NCBI GenBank assembly: GCA_011051925.1
Contig: DRKE01000057.1
Span: 1-8,143, forward strand
Direction: 5' to 3'
Length of the DNA: 8,143 nt
DNA from: Deltaproteobacteria bacterium
GTDB taxonomy: Bacteria > Myxococcota_A > UBA9160 > UBA4427
The position numbers and the translations under genes were made by a program. Position 1 is the first letter of the stretch. Each line of letters begins with the position of its first letter. Shown one piece after another: positions 1 to 5,750 of this stretch. The notes under the pieces were generated by a model, which saw nothing but the letters and a program-made list of their open reading frames with translations, made no database searches and was not told where the DNA came from.

Positions 1-1
1 C

Positions 2-124
2 AACGAGTTGACGAATCGCTTCGGGATCGTCCACACCACGATCCAGATCGAGTTCGATCGCAACCCGCCGGACGCGAATCCCGCCTGCGACGAGGTCTGT
101 GACGCCCGGGCCGCCATCGGCTGA
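2..124 (+). CDS. C-terminal end of a cation diffusion facilitator (CDF) metal efflux transporter, partial
   Basis: This is the 3' end of a gene whose start lies left of the window; 40 codons and a TGA stop are visible. The reading contains NRFGIVHTTIQIEF followed by a short tail with two cysteines (ACDEVCDAR). CDF-family exporters (CzcD/ZitB type) end their cytoplasmic metal-binding domain with a strand of this kind (FGI-H-TTIQ-E), often followed by a Cys-containing tail. Such proteins exchange Zn2+, Co2+, Cd2+ or related ions for protons across the inner membrane. The membrane segments that would confirm this are outside the window, so the call rests on the terminal strand alone. No clear terminator follows: a GACTCCGAGTC palindrome at 136-146 has no room for a proper loop. 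Confidence 0.62.
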   Translation, partial: NELTNRFGIVHTTIQIEFDRNPPDANPACDEVCDARAAIG

Positions 125-147
125 TCCCCAATCTGGACTCCGAGTCA

Positions 148-167
148 TCTTTTCCCCTCTTTTCCCG
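148..167. repeat. Two-copy 10-bp pyrimidine tandem repeat upstream of tetR
   Basis: TCTTTTCCCC (148-157) is followed directly by TCTTTTCCCG (158-167), giving two 10-bp units one helical turn apart. The tract is all pyrimidine on the plus strand up to base 166, unusual in this GC-balanced coding DNA. It lies between the CDF stop and the tetR operator, where the promoter of tetR should be. It could be a promoter element, a rigid or bent spacer, or a 3'-end signal for the CDF transcript. I cannot tell which. Confidence 0.5.
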
Positions 168-174
168 GCTCGTC

Positions 175-199
175 TACTGACGCTACCGTCAGTACTGAC
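175..199. promoter_or_regulatory. Probable TetR operator: perfect 20-bp dyad plus an extra half-site
   Basis: TACTGACG (175-182), spacer CTAC, then CGTCAGTA (187-194) form a perfect inverted repeat with 8-bp arms. TACTGAC recurs at 193-199, overlapping the right arm by two bases, so three half-sites lie within 25 bp. The last one ends immediately before the ATG of the TetR-type gene at 200. TetR-family repressors normally bind such dyads upstream of their own gene, so autoregulation of the tetR-diiron operon is the natural reading. The position over the initiation region suggests repression by blocking RNA polymerase. The symmetry is seen directly; the protein partner is inferred. Confidence 0.75.
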
Positions 200-952
200 A
201 TGAACGTCACTCCCTCGATTCCCGCCACCGAATCTCCGGATCCGTCGGGCCCGACCCGGGTCGCCCCGACCCGCGTGGCAAGGCCCGTGGCCACACGGCG
301 CCGACTGCTCGAGGCCGGGCTCGCACTCTTCGCCGAGAAGGGGCCCCGGGACGTCACCAGCCACGCCATCGCCGCCAAGGCGGGGTATGCCTCAGGCACC
401 TTCTATCTCCATTTCAAGGACAAACTCGCCCTCTTCCGGGAGCTCGCCGAGGAGGCCGCCGGCGAACTCGAAGCGCGACTCGATGTCGTCGCCCAGAACC
501 GGACGGACCCGGCCGAGATCACCCGGGCCCAGGCAGAGGCCCTCGTCGGCTTTGCCGAGGACCGGCGGGACCTGCTTCGGATCGTCTTCCATCCCGGTGG
601 AGAGGCCGGCGAGATCGGCCCCCAGATCCTCGCCCGTCTGGCCCGGGGATTGCGCCTCCGGCGTCGGGAGGCGGTCGGGGGCGATCGGACGAATCCGGAC
701 GAGGGGGGCTGTTTCGATCCCGAGGTGCTTTCCCAGGCGATCGTCGGCATGTGGGCCCATGTGCTCGCGTGGTGGGCCGAAGATCCCTCGCGAGTCGATC
801 GCGACGCCATCATCGACACGCTCACCCATTTCCAGTTGCACGGCGGTTGTTCGGAGCCCGGCAGCCCCTGCCCTTCGTTGTCATCCCTTCCGAAACGAAC
901 CGCGACCTCGAAACGAACCCTGACGACGCCCGAAGGAGAAGTCCCGCAATGA
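200..952 (+). CDS. TetR/AcrR-family transcriptional regulator
   Basis: A 250-residue regulator, somewhat longer than the usual 190-220. After a Pro/Thr-rich tail (1-30), the N-terminal DNA-binding bundle runs from about 31 to 82, with the helix-turn-helix around 52-75 (VTSHAIAAKAGYASGTFYLHF), a classic TetR signature including the GTFYLHFKDK turn. Residues 83-215 are the helical ligand and dimer domain, ending in AHVLAWWAEDPSRV and FQLHGG. A low-complexity tail (216-250) runs into the next gene. The start at 200 is the only ATG before the HTH; GTG codons at residues 26 and 30 are alternatives. No Shine-Dalgarno is visible, so a leaderless transcript is possible. The stop overlaps the next start (ATGA, 949-952), implying co-transcription and a ligand related to the downstream enzyme. 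A repressor role is family knowledge; the ligand is unknown. Confidence 0.9.
   Translation: MNVTPSIPATESPDPSGPTRVAPTRVARPVATRRRLLEAGLALFAEKGPRDVTSHAIAAKAGYASGTFYLHFKDKLALFRELAEEAAGELEARLDVVAQNRTDPAEITRAQAEALVGFAEDRRDLLRIVFHPGGEAGEIGPQILARLARGLRLRRREAVGGDRTNPDEGGCFDPEVLSQAIVGMWAHVLAWWAEDPSRVDRDAIIDTLTHFQLHGGCSEPGSPCPSLSSLPKRTATSKRTLTTPEGEVPQ
251..280 (+). repeat. Imperfect 15-bp in-frame tandem repeat in the tetR N-terminal tail
   Basis: Bases 251-265 and 266-280 both encode Pro-Thr-Arg-Val-Ala; the DNA copies differ only at a few positions. The repeat lies ahead of the HTH domain, in a tail not part of the TetR fold. It probably arose by slippage and may add a basic DNA-contacting arm, but no function can be shown. 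Confidence 0.55.
891..926 (+). repeat. 18-bp-period direct repeat in the tetR C-terminal tail
   Basis: CGAAACGAACC occurs at 891-901 and again at 909-919, exactly 18 bp (six codons) apart. In the tetR frame the two units read PKRTAT and SKRTLT. The repeat sits just upstream of the Shine-Dalgarno of the diiron gene and beyond the conserved TetR fold. It may be neutral slippage or an RNA/DNA site affecting translation of the second gene. Confidence 0.5.
933..938 (+). promoter_or_regulatory. Shine-Dalgarno of the diiron gene (sets the start at 949)
   Basis: AAGGAG lies ten bases before the ATG at 949, inside the end of tetR. The frame is open upstream to an ATG at 751, but that start would extend the protein through tetR with sequence of no recognisable character and has no such site. 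The site therefore decides for 949. It is the only clear ribosome-binding site among the plus-strand genes here. Confidence 0.75.
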
Positions 953-2070
953 CCGATCGCCAGATCACCTATGACCCGATCTACAACACCGTCGACCGTG
1001 ACAATTTCGATGCCCTGATCGAAGTCGACCGCTATGCCGATCGGACCGATGCCTTCAACGACATCATCGCGGCCACGGTCGATCATTTCTGGGATCCGAT
1101 GGATCCGCGTTATGTCGATTTCGCGAGCGAGCCCTTTGATCTCGACGAACAGCTCATCATGCCGAAGGATTTCTGCATCGAGCTGCAGACGGCGGTCGCG
1201 GACAAGCTCGACGAGGGGCAGAAGATGCGGCTCGCGAACCAGAACACGCGCTTCATCCTCTCGAGCATCCTGCACGGCGAGCAGGGCGCCCTGTCTCTGT
1301 CGGCGAGCCTGACCCAGATCCTGCGCGATCCCGGCGCGATGGAGTACGCGGCCAACCAGACCCGGGAAGAGGCGCGCCACGTCACCGGCTTCACCAACTA
1401 CATCACGACCCGTTGGGGGTCGCCCCTCCGATCCGGCTCGACGATCCGCAATTTCATGAACGAGATCGTGACGACCGGACTGGTCTACAAGAAGCTGATC
1501 GGCATGCAGATGCTGATCGAAGGACTCGCGATGGGTGCCTTCGCGACGATCCAGCGGGAGACACACGATCCGCTGCTTCGCCGGCTGATCCAGTTCACGA
1601 TGTCGGACGAGGCCTTCCACCACAAGTTCGGCAAGATCTGGGCCGATCGGACGATCCCGAAACTCACCGAGGAGGAGCATGAACACGTCGAGCTCTGGGC
1701 CGCCGAAGCGTTCCAGGTCCTGCTCTTCAATCTCGTGAACGCCGAGCAGAAGCAGGAGATCTACCGCGAGTTCGATCTCGATTGGCAATGGGTCCGCAGC
1801 GCCGTCCTCGAGGCCTTCACCGAGGAGGATCGACGCCAGGACATGACGAACAACACCAACATCTTCCGCGTCCTGATCAAGACCCTCCTGAAGGCGGGCA
1901 TCATCACCGACCGCACGCGCCATGTCTACCAGGCCTGGGTCGACATGGACGAACTCGATCGCGAGGGCGACGAGGTCGCCGGAACCGAGGTCGCCATGGC
2001 GGCCATGGAGGAGCTGAAGGGGATCAACCAGGGGCGCCAGAAGATGGGTGCGCGCTATCGCACCCACTGA
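949..2070 (+). CDS. Ferritin-like diiron protein, putative oxygenase/oxidoreductase
   Basis: A 373-residue soluble protein with no signal peptide or membrane segment. It shows the paired ferritin-superfamily iron motif: E111 (LHGEQG), E141 and H144 in EEARH, E191 (IEGLAM), then E221 and H224 in DEAFHH. Glu-to-ExxH spacing is 30 residues in both halves, as expected for a four-helix bundle holding two irons through four Glu and two His. The length and motif pattern suit the RNR R2-like and AurF-like (N-oxygenase) enzymes better than ferritins (about 160-180 residues). Such enzymes use O2 to desaturate, hydroxylate or N-oxidise substrates. I cannot assign a substrate or a named family. The start is fixed by AAGGAG at 933-938; the gene overlaps the stop of the TetR gene by four bases and is probably induced by the regulator's ligand. 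AurF-like oxygenase, acyl desaturase-like enzyme and R2-like ligand-binding oxidase all remain possible. Confidence 0.82.
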   Translation: MTDRQITYDPIYNTVDRDNFDALIEVDRYADRTDAFNDIIAATVDHFWDPMDPRYVDFASEPFDLDEQLIMPKDFCIELQTAVADKLDEGQKMRLANQNTRFILSSILHGEQGALSLSASLTQILRDPGAMEYAANQTREEARHVTGFTNYITTRWGSPLRSGSTIRNFMNEIVTTGLVYKKLIGMQMLIEGLAMGAFATIQRETHDPLLRRLIQFTMSDEAFHHKFGKIWADRTIPKLTEEEHEHVELWAAEAFQVLLFNLVNAEQKQEIYREFDLDWQWVRSAVLEAFTEEDRRQDMTNNTNIFRVLIKTLLKAGIITDRTRHVYQAWVDMDELDREGDEVAGTEVAMAAMEELKGINQGRQKMGARYRTH

Positions 2071-2100
2071 CGGGATCGGACTCCGGTCGAACCCGGATCC

Positions 2101-2135
2101 CGCCTCGGGTCCTTCCCCGAATGGGACTCGAGGCG
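2101..2135 (+). terminator. Strong GC hairpin after the diiron gene, candidate terminator
   Basis: CGCCTCGGGTCC (2101-2112) pairs with GGACTCGAGGCG (2124-2135): 12 pairs including one G-U, with an 11-base loop. It begins 30 bases after the TGA of the diiron gene. No T-run follows (AGGGGTCCC), so it is not a textbook intrinsic terminator. It may act with Rho or as a 3'-end stabiliser. The rest of the 193-bp gap (2071-2263) holds nothing else I can support; no convincing promoter is visible for the next gene. Confidence 0.5.
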
Positions 2136-2263
2136 AGGGGTCCCACCAACGGATCTTCCCCGTCGCCCCCGTCCAGCCGCTTCACGCACCCGCAAGATCG
2201 CCGCACCCGTCCGCCTAATCCCGCGAAAACTCAAGACAAGCCGAGTCTGACCGATGTCCTGGA

Positions 2264-4615
2264 ATGCGAACCAGCGCAGACGGGGGACTCCGCGTGCCGC
2301 ACGAAACTCCGCATCGCCATGAAACGGCCGACCTCGACCGGACGGATCGCATCGAACGTGAATCCGACGCCCCAGCCGATTCCGCGCCCGCGGAACGTGT
2401 CGAGACGCCCGGAACGAGCACGGCCCACGAGGCCCTGCCCCGATTCTCCCTGCTCGCGGATCCCGCCACGATCTCGGGAGAGTCCCCGGGCCGCTCTCCG
2501 GACGACGACCGTGAGGATGAAGTCGTACGACTGCGCGAGGCCCTGCATGCCCGCTCCCGGGAGGTCGCCGCGCTCGCCCGACGACAGGCCCCGCCGCGAC
2601 CATCCGACGCCCTCTCGTCCGTTTCCGCTCCGTCCACTCCCGCCGACGATGGGTCGGCGGAACCCCGGGAAGGCCTGCTCAACGCGAGCGAAGCCAGACG
2701 GCTCGCCGAGGAGGCCCAGGCCCGGGAAAGGGCTTCCCGCCTCGCCCTGGCGACTGCGCGTGAAGCGCTGCGTCGGCCGACCGCAGAAACGGCCGGGGTT
2801 CCGGATGCCACTCGCGGCTGGCAGCGACGCGCCCTGACGGGGCTCGTCGCACCGGAATCACAAGCCCATCCCGACCCGGATGGGACCACGCCGACCGCCC
2901 CGGCCCAGCGCGAGCCCGCAGAGGATCCCCGCCCGGGATCGGATCCCGATCGGGCACCCGATGAGCTGGCCGGCGTCCGCGCGGAGTTGCGCGCGTTGCG
3001 AAGCCAGCTCGAGATGGCCCTCGAAACGAGCAGGCTGCAAGAGGGCGAGATCGCCGAACTGCGCGCCCGCCTCTCGGAAGCAGCCCCGGACCGCGTCCCT
3101 GCACCGGAAGCGGCCCCCGTCGACCCGGCGCGCCCGGCCCCCGGGCCGAGTCTTCCGGATCCGCTCGACGCGAGCCGGTCTGCCGGAATCGAACTCGCAC
3201 GACGGATCGAGGTCCTGGAAGCCGAACGACGCCGCCTGGAGGAACGCCTTGCCTTGAACGAGCGCGAGATCGACGCGCGCGACGCCGAACGAGCGCTCCT
3301 GCGCCGGACCCTCGAAGAACGCGAGAGCGAGATCGCCCGTCACCGGACGCGGATCGAAGCGCTCCAGGATCGCCTCGAAGTACAGGGGCAGGCGCTCGAG
3401 AACACCCGATGCCAGCTCGATCGCGAACGCCGACTCAACACGAAGAGTCAGGAGCTCCTTTCCCATCTCCGGGAAGTCCTGGGAGACACTCGTGTCCCCG
3501 ATGTCGTCTCCGACCTCCGGACCGGTTCCCGCGCCGACCCCGCCCTCGACCGGGAGAACGACGCGCGGGCCGAAGCGGCGCTGCTCGACCCCACGCTTTC
3601 CCCCCTTCCCTTCGAGGACGAGCCCCTCCCATCCCCTCTCGTGGGACTCGATGCCGAACCGGGAGAATGCTGGAACGGGTCCCGCGAGGCCGGAACCCGA
3701 ACGGATCAGCCGGCCCGGGTGGATCGCATCGCCTCCGACTCGCGACGGAATCGGAAGAAGCTCTTCGACGCCTGGCAGGACGACCAGATCCGGCGCCACT
3801 TCGGTCCGATGGGCATCGATTCCCTCGCCGACCTGCTTCGGGCATCGCTTTCACGACGTGCGGCGCGGGATCCTTCCGAGCAGCGGATCGTCCTTCTCGG
3901 CCGGGACGCGATGACCGGGTTCCGATCCCTCGCCGACGGGCTGGTCCAGAACGGATCCCCGGATTTCGTTCTCTTCGTCGGTGACCCGCTTGCCCCGAAC
4001 GACCCGGCTTCGGGACGGCTTCCCGAAGACAGTCCGTTCCGTGACCTCGTCGAAACCCTCGACGCCCCCCGGCAGCCCGCAGATCTCGCTCGCCTGCTGT
4101 CCAAGATCGACCCCACGGTGGTGATCCTCTGCGATTTCCTCTCGGCCCACGAGGAGATCGACCCCTGGCTCGACGTCCTCGAGGGCTTCTCCGAACGGGG
4201 TGGTTGTCTGCTGCTCGCCGAATCGACGGGCGTCGGCCCGATCGAGGCGCCCGACGAGGTCGCCGACGTCGGAGATCGGATCTGGGAACTGATGCCCGAA
4301 CGCTATACGCGCATCGAGGCGGGCCAGACGGCGCGCGTGGCGAGCTGGCGGGAAGCCTTCGAGCGCCTCCCCGAATCGCCCGCCAATGGACTCCTCCCCC
4401 GACTTCGCCGCCGATTCCGACTCGACATGCTCGCGCAGTTCGGTTTTCTCGCGGAGCCCTTCCTGGGACCGATCGCCGCCAACTTCGATGCGGATGCGCC
4501 ACGGGATCGCCGTTTCCTCGGGCAGATCGGCGATCTCGATGATCGCAAGATCGAGGCGGGCCTCGTCCCCCCCCTCCATCTGGTCGCCCTCGTCGATTCC
4601 CTCAGCGAGGACTGA
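2264..4615 (+). CDS. Long coiled-coil protein with a C-terminal degenerate methyltransferase-like domain
   Basis: 783 residues in two halves. Residues 1-490 are charged and Ala/Pro/Arg-rich, with heptad-like Glu/Arg/Leu segments at about 83-108, 135-172, 233-272 and, longest, 307-406, joined by Pro-rich linkers. Residues 500-775 resemble a class I SAM-methyltransferase family: a lead-in FDAWQDDQIRRHFGPMGIDS, first strand RIVLLGRDAMTGF (541-553), a strand VVILCDFLSAHEEIDPWLDV (619-638), GGCLLLAEST-GVGPI (646-660), ELMPERY (675-681), and an end NFDADAPRDRRFLGQI followed by a Pro-Pro-x-His segment (769-772). The usual glycine motif (LGxGxG) reads LGRDAMTG, so SAM binding may be lost. There is no signal peptide or membrane span. 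The start is the first possible one after an in-frame TAA at 2216; no Shine-Dalgarno is visible, and GTG at 2294 is an alternative. A scaffold or surface-glycan-related role is speculative. Confidence 0.7.
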   Translation: MRTSADGGLRVPHETPHRHETADLDRTDRIERESDAPADSAPAERVETPGTSTAHEALPRFSLLADPATISGESPGRSPDDDREDEVVRLREALHARSREVAALARRQAPPRPSDALSSVSAPSTPADDGSAEPREGLLNASEARRLAEEAQARERASRLALATAREALRRPTAETAGVPDATRGWQRRALTGLVAPESQAHPDPDGTTPTAPAQREPAEDPRPGSDPDRAPDELAGVRAELRALRSQLEMALETSRLQEGEIAELRARLSEAAPDRVPAPEAAPVDPARPAPGPSLPDPLDASRSAGIELARRIEVLEAERRRLEERLALNEREIDARDAERALLRRTLEERESEIARHRTRIEALQDRLEVQGQALENTRCQLDRERRLNTKSQELLSHLREVLGDTRVPDVVSDLRTGSRADPALDRENDARAEAALLDPTLSPLPFEDEPLPSPLVGLDAEPGECWNGSREAGTRTDQPARVDRIASDSRRNRKKLFDAWQDDQIRRHFGPMGIDSLADLLRASLSRRAARDPSEQRIVLLGRDAMTGFRSLADGLVQNGSPDFVLFVGDPLAPNDPASGRLPEDSPFRDLVETLDAPRQPADLARLLSKIDPTVVILCDFLSAHEEIDPWLDVLEGFSERGGCLLLAESTGVGPIEAPDEVADVGDRIWELMPERYTRIEAGQTARVASWREAFERLPESPANGLLPRLRRRFRLDMLAQFGFLAEPFLGPIAANFDADAPRDRRFLGQIGDLDDRKIEAGLVPPLHLVALVDSLSED

Positions 4616-4633
4616 AGGCCCACGAAGGCCCAC
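4614..4633 (+). repeat. Perfect 10-bp tandem repeat across the stop codon
   Basis: GAAGGCCCAC occurs twice without a gap (4614-4623 and 4624-4633); the first copy includes the last two bases of the TGA stop of the coiled-coil gene. It is probably a slippage product. The remaining 75 bases to the next start hold a weak 5-bp GACCC/GGGTC stem (4641-4645 with 4652-4656) without a T-run, not strong enough to call a terminator. Confidence 0.5.
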
Positions 4634-4673
4634 GCCGACGGACCCCGAAGCGGGTCGGAGGACCGCCCGGGGA

Positions 4674-4701
4674 TTGCCGAGGCCCGTCCTGCGGATTAAT
4701 C
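4674..4701 (+). promoter_or_regulatory. Weak candidate promoter for the hydrolase gene
   Basis: TTGCCG (4674-4679) and ATTAAT (4695-4700) resemble sigma70 -35 and -10 boxes at four of six positions each, with a short 15-bp spacer. ATTAAT lies inside the palindrome GATTAATC (4694-4701), the only AT-rich spot in this gap. If it is a -10 box, transcription would begin close to the ATG at 4709, giving a leaderless message; this would fit the missing ribosome-binding site. The spacing and matches are poor. Confidence 0.22.
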
Positions 4702-4708
4702 ATGCCGC

Positions 4709-5737
4709 ATGACTTCATCTCGCACGGATCCCGCGGCGCGCGGCCCCTTCCCGGTCGGCGTCCTCCAGATCGACCTCACCCTGCCGGAACCGGTCCGGTC
4801 GGGACCGGATGGTCCGCTCCCCGCAGCCTGCCAGCGTGTCCTCCCCACCGAGATCTGGTACCCGGCCCAGCCGGATCCAACCGCGACCGAAGAGGCACCC
4901 CATCCCCTCGGTGTGCGCCACCCCGCTTCGATCGGGCTCGCTCCGATCGCGGAGGCCTGTCCGCTGATCGCCTTTTCCCATGGCAATTCCGGACTGCGAC
5001 AGCAGTCGACCTTTCTCACCACCCACCTGGCCAGCTGGGGAAACGTCGTCGTCGCACCGGACCATGTCGGCAACACCTTCTGGGAAATGGCGGCGCTACC
5101 CGATGAACCCGCGAGACAAGCGACCCACCGATGGATCCGCGGACAACGCCCCCTCGACCTCCACGGCGTGATCCGCGTCCTCCTCGACCCGGGATCGGCC
5201 CTCCGGAACGCGCTGCCTCCCCTCGACCCCGACCGCCTGGGACTTCTCGGACATTCCTTCGGTGGCTGGACCGTGCTCAAGGTGCCTGCCCTCGAACCTC
5301 GCGTCCGGGCCGTCTGCTGCCTGGCTCCCGCCGCCGAACCCTTCGTCGGACGCCGCGCCTTCGCGTCGGGCGAGCTCCCGCTGCCCGAGTCCGTCGAAGT
5401 GCTCGTCCTGGCGGCGCGCGACGACGTGCTGGTCGACCTCGAGACCAGCATCCTTCCCCTGTGCGAACGGCTCGGCCCACGCTCGCGACTCGAGGTCGTC
5501 GACCGCGCGGACCATTTCCATTTCTGCGACGCGATCGGGATGTTGCACACGATGCACGAGAACAATCCCCGGCCCGATCAGCCGCGGCCGACCCGCCCTC
5601 TCGCGGAGCTGCGCAGCGAGATCGAGATGCACGCGCTCCTGAGGGAGCGGGTCTCCTCGTTCTTCGCGGCGTCCCTCGCCGCCCCCACGGACCGATCCGA
5701 TCGTCCCGAGCCGGTTCCCGCCCCGGACCCCGCATGA
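4709..5737 (+). CDS. Alpha/beta hydrolase, platelet-activating-factor acetylhydrolase/dienelactone hydrolase-like
   Basis: A 342-residue serine hydrolase of the alpha/beta fold. Visible parts in order: an N-terminal strand region ending in PTEIWYP (46-52), typical of the bacterial PAF-acetylhydrolase-like group; FSHGNSGLR (89-97), the oxyanion-hole loop; WGNVVVAPDHVGNTF (110-124); the nucleophile elbow GHSFGG with Ser183; a candidate acid in AARDDV (Asp238 or Asp239); and ADHFHF with probable catalytic His269. The triad is therefore intact. It should hydrolyse small esters or short acyl chains, but the substrate is not evident. No signal peptide is seen, so a cytoplasmic enzyme is likely. The C-terminus (322-342) is Pro/Asp-rich and looks disordered. 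The start follows an in-frame TAA at 4697-4699, so no longer form exists; there is no Shine-Dalgarno. It shares a strand with the coiled-coil gene 93 bp upstream and converges on the EAL gene. Confidence 0.85.
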   Translation: MTSSRTDPAARGPFPVGVLQIDLTLPEPVRSGPDGPLPAACQRVLPTEIWYPAQPDPTATEEAPHPLGVRHPASIGLAPIAEACPLIAFSHGNSGLRQQSTFLTTHLASWGNVVVAPDHVGNTFWEMAALPDEPARQATHRWIRGQRPLDLHGVIRVLLDPGSALRNALPPLDPDRLGLLGHSFGGWTVLKVPALEPRVRAVCCLAPAAEPFVGRRAFASGELPLPESVEVLVLAARDDVLVDLETSILPLCERLGPRSRLEVVDRADHFHFCDAIGMLHTMHENNPRPDQPRPTRPLAELRSEIEMHALLRERVSSFFAASLAAPTDRSDRPEPVPAPDPA

Positions 5738-5750
5738 GGGGAGGAAGCTT

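Noticed and set aside
136..146. GACTCCGAGTC palindrome as a terminator hairpin for the CDF gene
   Set aside because: Only one base lies between the arms, so a realistic hairpin has about three pairs.
751..948. Upstream extension of the diiron gene from an ATG at 751
   Set aside because: It would overlap tetR for 200 bases with unlike sequence. The ATG at 949 has AAGGAG and the ATGA overlap, and the conserved protein begins there.
403..2067. A very long open frame on the minus strand (about 554 codons) opposite tetR and the diiron gene
   Set aside because: It has no recognisable domain and lies antisense to two well-supported genes. GC-rich codon bias on the plus strand removes stops from this antisense frame.
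1782..2837. Plus-strand frame of about 351 codons spanning the end of the diiron gene, the gap and part of the coiled-coil gene
   Set aside because: The product is Arg/Pro-rich with no domain, it crosses two genes in another frame, and it is typical of out-of-frame GC-rich sequence.
3435..4502. Long minus-strand frame opposite the methyltransferase-like domain
   Set aside because: The translation is Arg/Gly/Pro-rich low-complexity sequence; the plus frame shows real fold motifs.
4641..4656. GACCC/GGGTC stem as a terminator for the coiled-coil gene
   Set aside because: It has only five pairs, competing pairings and no T-run.
2264..5737. Coiled-coil protein and hydrolase as a two-gene defence or secretion system
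   Set aside because: There is a 93-bp gap, no shared motif, and no nuclease, protease, membrane or nucleotide-sensing partner nearby. The association could be chance.
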